Below, in pieces: positions 13,279 through 16,029 of a DNA stretch of 16,029 nucleotides; the stretch's first letter is position 1, and each line of letters opens with the position of its first letter. The notes beneath the pieces were generated by a model that saw nothing but the letters and a program-made list of their open reading frames with translations, was not told the origin of the DNA and ran no database searches. This DNA is from Gammaproteobacteria bacterium (GTDB taxonomy: Bacteria; Pseudomonadota; Gammaproteobacteria; Chromatiales; Chromatiaceae): assembly GCA_024644505.1 (NCBI GenBank), contig JAHEHQ010000014.1:1-16029 (forward strand). Direction: 5' to 3'. Position numbers and translations under genes: made by a program.

Positions 13279-15330
13279 ATGTCCACCAAACCCGATCTCA
13301 GCAAGGTGCGGAATATCGGCATTGCGGCCCATATCGACGCCGGCAAGACCACGCTGACCGAGCGCATCCTGTTCTACACCGGCGCCCTGTACAAGATCGG
13401 AGAGGTGCATGACGGTGCCGCGCATATGGATTACATGGCCGAAGAGCAGAGCCACGGCATCACCATTACCTCTGCGGTTACCAGCGCCGGTTGGATGGAC
13501 CATTTGATACAGGTCGTGGATACGCCCGGGCACGTAGATTTCACCATTGAGGTGGAGCGCAGCATGCGGGTCCTGGACGGCTGCGTTATCGTGCTGGACG
13601 GCGTCCGGGGCGTCGAGCCCCAGACCGAAACGGTATGGCGCCAGAGATCGAAATTCGATCTGCCCTGCCTTTTCTTCATCAACAAAATGGACCGTCCCGG
13701 TGCCGATTTCGCCAAGTCGATGGAGAGCATTCAAAAACGCCTCCAAGGCACTCCCGTGCCGGTCAGCTGTCCTGCGCCGGGTGGCAACGCGGTGATCCAC
13801 CTGATCGACAGGACCTTCATTCGCTTCGAGGGCGAACACGGGGAAAAGGTGGTCACCACGCCTTGCGACGACGCACTGTGGTCAGCCGTTGCCCCGCTTC
13901 GGGAGAATCTGTTGCTGGGAATCGCGGAGACCGACGAGGCATTGGCGGATCTCGTGTTGGGCGGGGAGGAACCGGAGGTTGCCGTTGTCTGGCAAACCCT
14001 GCGAAAGGCGACACTCGCCGGCCAACTTTACCCCTGCTTCAGCGGTTCGGCGCTTCACAACCTGGGCGTTCAGCCCCTGATCGATGCGGTTATTCATCTG
14101 CTGCCCTCACCCCTGGAACGGCCCGCGGCCATCGGCTACCGGGAAGACGGCAGCGCAGAACCGGTGGAGATGAACGACAAGGGCCCCCTGGCAGCCCTGG
14201 CCTTCAAGGTGCAGATGTGGGAGGGGCGTCGCCACGTATTCGCGCGGCTTTACCGGGGGCTTCTGAAGCCCGGGGATACAGTGGCCTACCGCACCTCGGA
14301 CGGCAACGCAAAGACCGAGCCCGTTGCCCGTATATTCGGAGTGGATGCCGCCAAGAAGACCCGTAGGGACCAGGCCCACGCCGGAGAGATCGTGCTGCTT
14401 GCGGGGCTGCGCCACGCATCCACGGGGGATACGCTCTGTGACCCGGACCACACCGTACTGCTGGAGCGGATCGATACCCGTGAACCGGTATTGAGCCTGG
14501 CCATAGAGCCCGCGAGTTCCGACCAGGAGGACAAGTTTCTCGACGTCATGGCCAAGCTCCAGGAAGAGGATCCCACCCTGCGATTCGGCGAAGACCCGGA
14601 AACCGGTCAACGCCTCCTGAGCGGCATGGGGGAGTTGCACCTTCAGATCATGCTGGAGCGCCTGGAGCGGGAATACCACCTCAAGGTGAAATCCGGGCAG
14701 CCGGCGGTTGCTCTGCGCGAAACCGTCACCCGCCAGGGAAAGGCCGATCTGCTGTTTCAGCCACCCGCTGATCAACCAGGCAAGGGGGAGGGAATGAAAG
14801 CCCGGGTCGCCGTTACCGTCACGCCACTGAAGCGTGGGGCGGGCATCCAAACCCTGGTGGAACCCGTCCTGTTGCCCGAGGGAAGCCATCTCTCGACCCA
14901 TCAGCGGGAGGCATTGGAGCAGGGTGTAAGGTTTTCCCTGGGCGGCGGCCCCCTCGAAGGTGCCACCCTGCAGGACCTGGAGACCCGGGTGGTGGAAGTC
15001 GAGTTGTTCGGAGGCGCATCAACACCCGAGGCACTGAACGCCGCCGCCTCCCGCTCGGTTCACAAGGCGATCGTGGATGCGGGGCCATCATTGCTGCAGC
15101 CCATCATGAGTGCGGAAGTGGTTGTACCGGAAGAAAACATGGGCGCCATACTGGGGGACCTGCAGGCCCGTCATGCGGTGATACGGGACACCAGCCGCAA
15201 CCTGGGGATGGCCACCATATCCTGTGAGGTGGCACTGGCTGAGCTCCTGGGATACACCACCATACTGCGCAGCATGACCCAGGGCCGGGGCCAGTTCAGT
15301 ACGCTTTTCGAGCGCTTCGATACCGTTTGA
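13279..15330 (+). CDS. Elongation factor G paralogue (EF-G-like translational GTPase, divergent domain IV)
   Basis: The 683-aa protein has the five-domain layout of EF-G (E. coli FusA 704 aa), including the G' insertion between NKMD and SGSAL, so it is not a Tet(M)-type protein. The GTPase centre is complete: AHIDAGKTT (17-25), DTPGHVDF (81-88), NKMD (135-138) and SGSAL (255-259). Switch I reads SHGITITSA where EF-G has RGITI, so the conserved Arg is His59. Domain III (GMGELHLQIMLERL, 449-462) and V (PIMSAEVVVPEEN to LRSMTQGRGQFS) are well kept. Domain IV (about 480-605) is not: the glycine motif GGRGQYG is missing, and the tip FGSYHDVDSSE is shortened to FGGASTP (577-583), losing the tip histidine. 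ATG 13279 is chosen because MSTKPDLSKVRNIGI aligns with EF-G; the frame extends to 13204 inside the OsmC gene. It is not near tuf or rpsL. Probably a second copy beside fusA; a recycling or stress role is inference. Confidence 0.9.
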   Translation: MSTKPDLSKVRNIGIAAHIDAGKTTLTERILFYTGALYKIGEVHDGAAHMDYMAEEQSHGITITSAVTSAGWMDHLIQVVDTPGHVDFTIEVERSMRVLDGCVIVLDGVRGVEPQTETVWRQRSKFDLPCLFFINKMDRPGADFAKSMESIQKRLQGTPVPVSCPAPGGNAVIHLIDRTFIRFEGEHGEKVVTTPCDDALWSAVAPLRENLLLGIAETDEALADLVLGGEEPEVAVVWQTLRKATLAGQLYPCFSGSALHNLGVQPLIDAVIHLLPSPLERPAAIGYREDGSAEPVEMNDKGPLAALAFKVQMWEGRRHVFARLYRGLLKPGDTVAYRTSDGNAKTEPVARIFGVDAAKKTRRDQAHAGEIVLLAGLRHASTGDTLCDPDHTVLLERIDTREPVLSLAIEPASSDQEDKFLDVMAKLQEEDPTLRFGEDPETGQRLLSGMGELHLQIMLERLEREYHLKVKSGQPAVALRETVTRQGKADLLFQPPADQPGKGEGMKARVAVTVTPLKRGAGIQTLVEPVLLPEGSHLSTHQREALEQGVRFSLGGGPLEGATLQDLETRVVEVELFGGASTPEALNAAASRSVHKAIVDAGPSLLQPIMSAEVVVPEENMGAILGDLQARHAVIRDTSRNLGMATISCEVALAELLGYTTILRSMTQGRGQFSTLFERFDTV

Positions 15331-15355
15331 CGGGCCTCTTTGATAAACAGACAAA

Positions 15356-15844
15356 ATGAAACTCAGGATCATTACAACCGGCGGGACCATCGACAAGATC
15401 TATTTCGATGCCAAGAGTGAGTTTCAGGTAGGCGATCCCCAGATAGACGTTCTGCTCAGCGAGGCCAACGTCACCCTCGAACATGTGCTGCAACCGCTGC
15501 TGCGCAAAGACAGTCTGGACATGACCGACGACGACCGACACCTCATTGCCGAACAGGCGGCCGCATCCCCCGAGGACAGGATTCTCATCACCCACGGCAC
15601 CGACACCATGGTGGAGACAGCCAAGGCCCTGCTGGGGATCCCCGGCAAGACTATCGTACTCACGGGTTCCATGCAGCCCGCCCGCTTGCGGGTATCGGAT
15701 GCGATCTTCAACATCGGCTACGCCATCGCGGCGACGCAAATGCTTCCTGCGGGGGTTTATATTGCCATCAACGGCCGGTTGTTCGACCCGCGCAAGGCGC
15801 ACAAGAACGTGGGACTGAACCGCTTCGAAGTGGATAATGAATAG
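15356..15844 (+). CDS. Single-domain asparaginase-like protein
   Basis: The product (162 aa) has only the N-terminal domain of the L-asparaginase family, half the length of the usual two-domain enzyme (about 330 aa). Both active-site motifs are present: TTGGTIDK (Thr11, the nucleophile position) and ITHGTDTMVETA (Thr82-Asp83), with VLTGSMQPAR and a lysine in RKAHKN near the end. The other half of the classical site comes from the C-terminal domain of a neighbouring subunit, which is missing. Short proteins of this kind occur as intact genes in many gammaproteobacteria, so this is probably not a broken gene: the stop is followed by TAA one codon later, and no C-terminal domain is encoded downstream. 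Asparagine hydrolysis is likely but unproven. The ATG at 15356 lies 25 bp after the EF-G-like stop; its ribosome binding site is weak. Confidence 0.85.
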   Translation: MKLRIITTGGTIDKIYFDAKSEFQVGDPQIDVLLSEANVTLEHVLQPLLRKDSLDMTDDDRHLIAEQAAASPEDRILITHGTDTMVETAKALLGIPGKTIVLTGSMQPARLRVSDAIFNIGYAIAATQMLPAGVYIAINGRLFDPRKAHKNVGLNRFEVDNE

Positions 15845-15884
15845 TAAGCCGGAATTCATTCGGCCAGCAGCCGTTTCAGCAATC

Positions 15885-15962
15885 GTAGCCTGTGTTGAGG
15901 AACGAAACACGGGTTTGGAGGGCAGAACTCGACCCGTGTTTCGCAAGCTCAACACAGGCTAC
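15885..15962. repeat. 78-bp long inverted repeat, REP/BIME-like hairpin
   Basis: GTAGCCTGTGTTGAG (15885-15899) is perfectly complementary to 15948-15962, and CGAAACACGGGT (15903-15914) to 15932-15943. The two stems (15 and 12 bp) are split by small unpaired bases (GAA / CAAG), with a 17-nt loop. The layout, GTAG..TTGAG then CGAAAC, resembles the extragenic GTAGG..TTGAG..CGAAAC repeats spread by REP-associated (RAYT) transposases in proteobacteria, here as a head-to-head pair. No U-run follows. It may also serve as a transcript end for the asparaginase gene. Confidence 0.8.
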
Positions 15963-15976
15963 ACCCGCTACGGTTT

Positions 15977-15985
15977 TGCTATATA
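15977..15985 (+). promoter_or_regulatory. Candidate extended -10 promoter for the gene at 16021
   Basis: TGC followed by TATATA (15980-15985) matches an extended -10 element (TGn plus a hexamer 5 of 6 to TATAAT). It lies just beyond the long hairpin, and a transcript starting about 7 bp downstream would have a roughly 30-nt leader before the ATG at 16021. A -35 element at the normal distance would fall inside the hairpin and is not evident. Confidence 0.4.
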
Positions 15986-16020
15986 GAGAGGGTACGATCT
16001 TCTTCAAAAAGGATGAAATC

Positions 16021-16029
16021 ATGAAACTG
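16021..16029 (+). CDS. Start of an unidentified gene (3' partial, three codons)
   Basis: ATG AAA CTG (Met-Lys-Leu) is preceded by AAGGA at 16009-16013 with a 7-nt spacer, a good ribosome binding site, and by a possible extended -10 promoter. Only three codons are in the window, so the product cannot be named. The Met-Lys-Leu opening would suit a signal peptide but proves nothing. Confidence 0.5.

Noticed and set aside
15356..15844. Reading the short asparaginase as a frameshifted or truncated pseudogene
   Set aside because: Motifs are intact, the following 170 bp encode no second domain in any frame, and intact half-length members are known.

Overview
The window looks like a chromosomal housekeeping segment of a gammaproteobacterium. 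It has moderately high GC, Shine-Dalgarno use is patchy, and the block rlmH-maf-rng-yhdP-nit-tldD-pmbA keeps the gene order known from Pseudomonas and other gammaproteobacteria (there it usually follows mreBCD and often has yjgA before pmbA; neither is in that place here). The lysine-rich AlgP/histone H1-like tail and the FusA paralogue suggest a member of the Chromatiales/sulfur-oxidiser side of the class, but this is inference and the genus cannot be read from the sequence.

Layout: 1-248 is the 3' end of a histone H1-like gene (+), converging on ilvA (315-1853, -) across a shared perfect hairpin terminator (282-312). A short divergent region (1854-1975) with a 21-bp tandem repeat separates ilvA from a long run of + strand genes: rlmH, maf, rng, yhdP, a nitrilase-family amidase, tldD and pmbA (1976-12522). 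A 245-bp gap with repeats and hairpins follows, then an OsmC-family protein, a divergent EF-G paralogue and a one-domain asparaginase (12768-15844). The window closes with a 78-bp hairpin of REP-like form (15885-15962), an extended -10 promoter candidate and the first codons of another gene at 16021.

How the genes work together: most act on basic cell upkeep. These jobs include isoleucine synthesis (IlvA), 23S rRNA methylation (RlmH), clean-up of nucleotides (Maf), rRNA/mRNA processing (RNase G), phospholipid delivery to the outer membrane (YhdP), repair of deaminated glutathione (Nit), and the TldD/PmbA(TldE) metalloprotease pair. No phage, transposase, CRISPR or defence system is visible. 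The points most worth a second look are the EF-G paralogue with a complete GTPase centre but no canonical domain IV tip, a 19-codon ORF with the best ribosome binding site in the window just ahead of nit, the 21-bp tandem repeat ahead of rlmH, the 18-bp palindrome ahead of maf, and the 78-bp hairpin at the end. There is no gene-free stretch longer than 300 bases.
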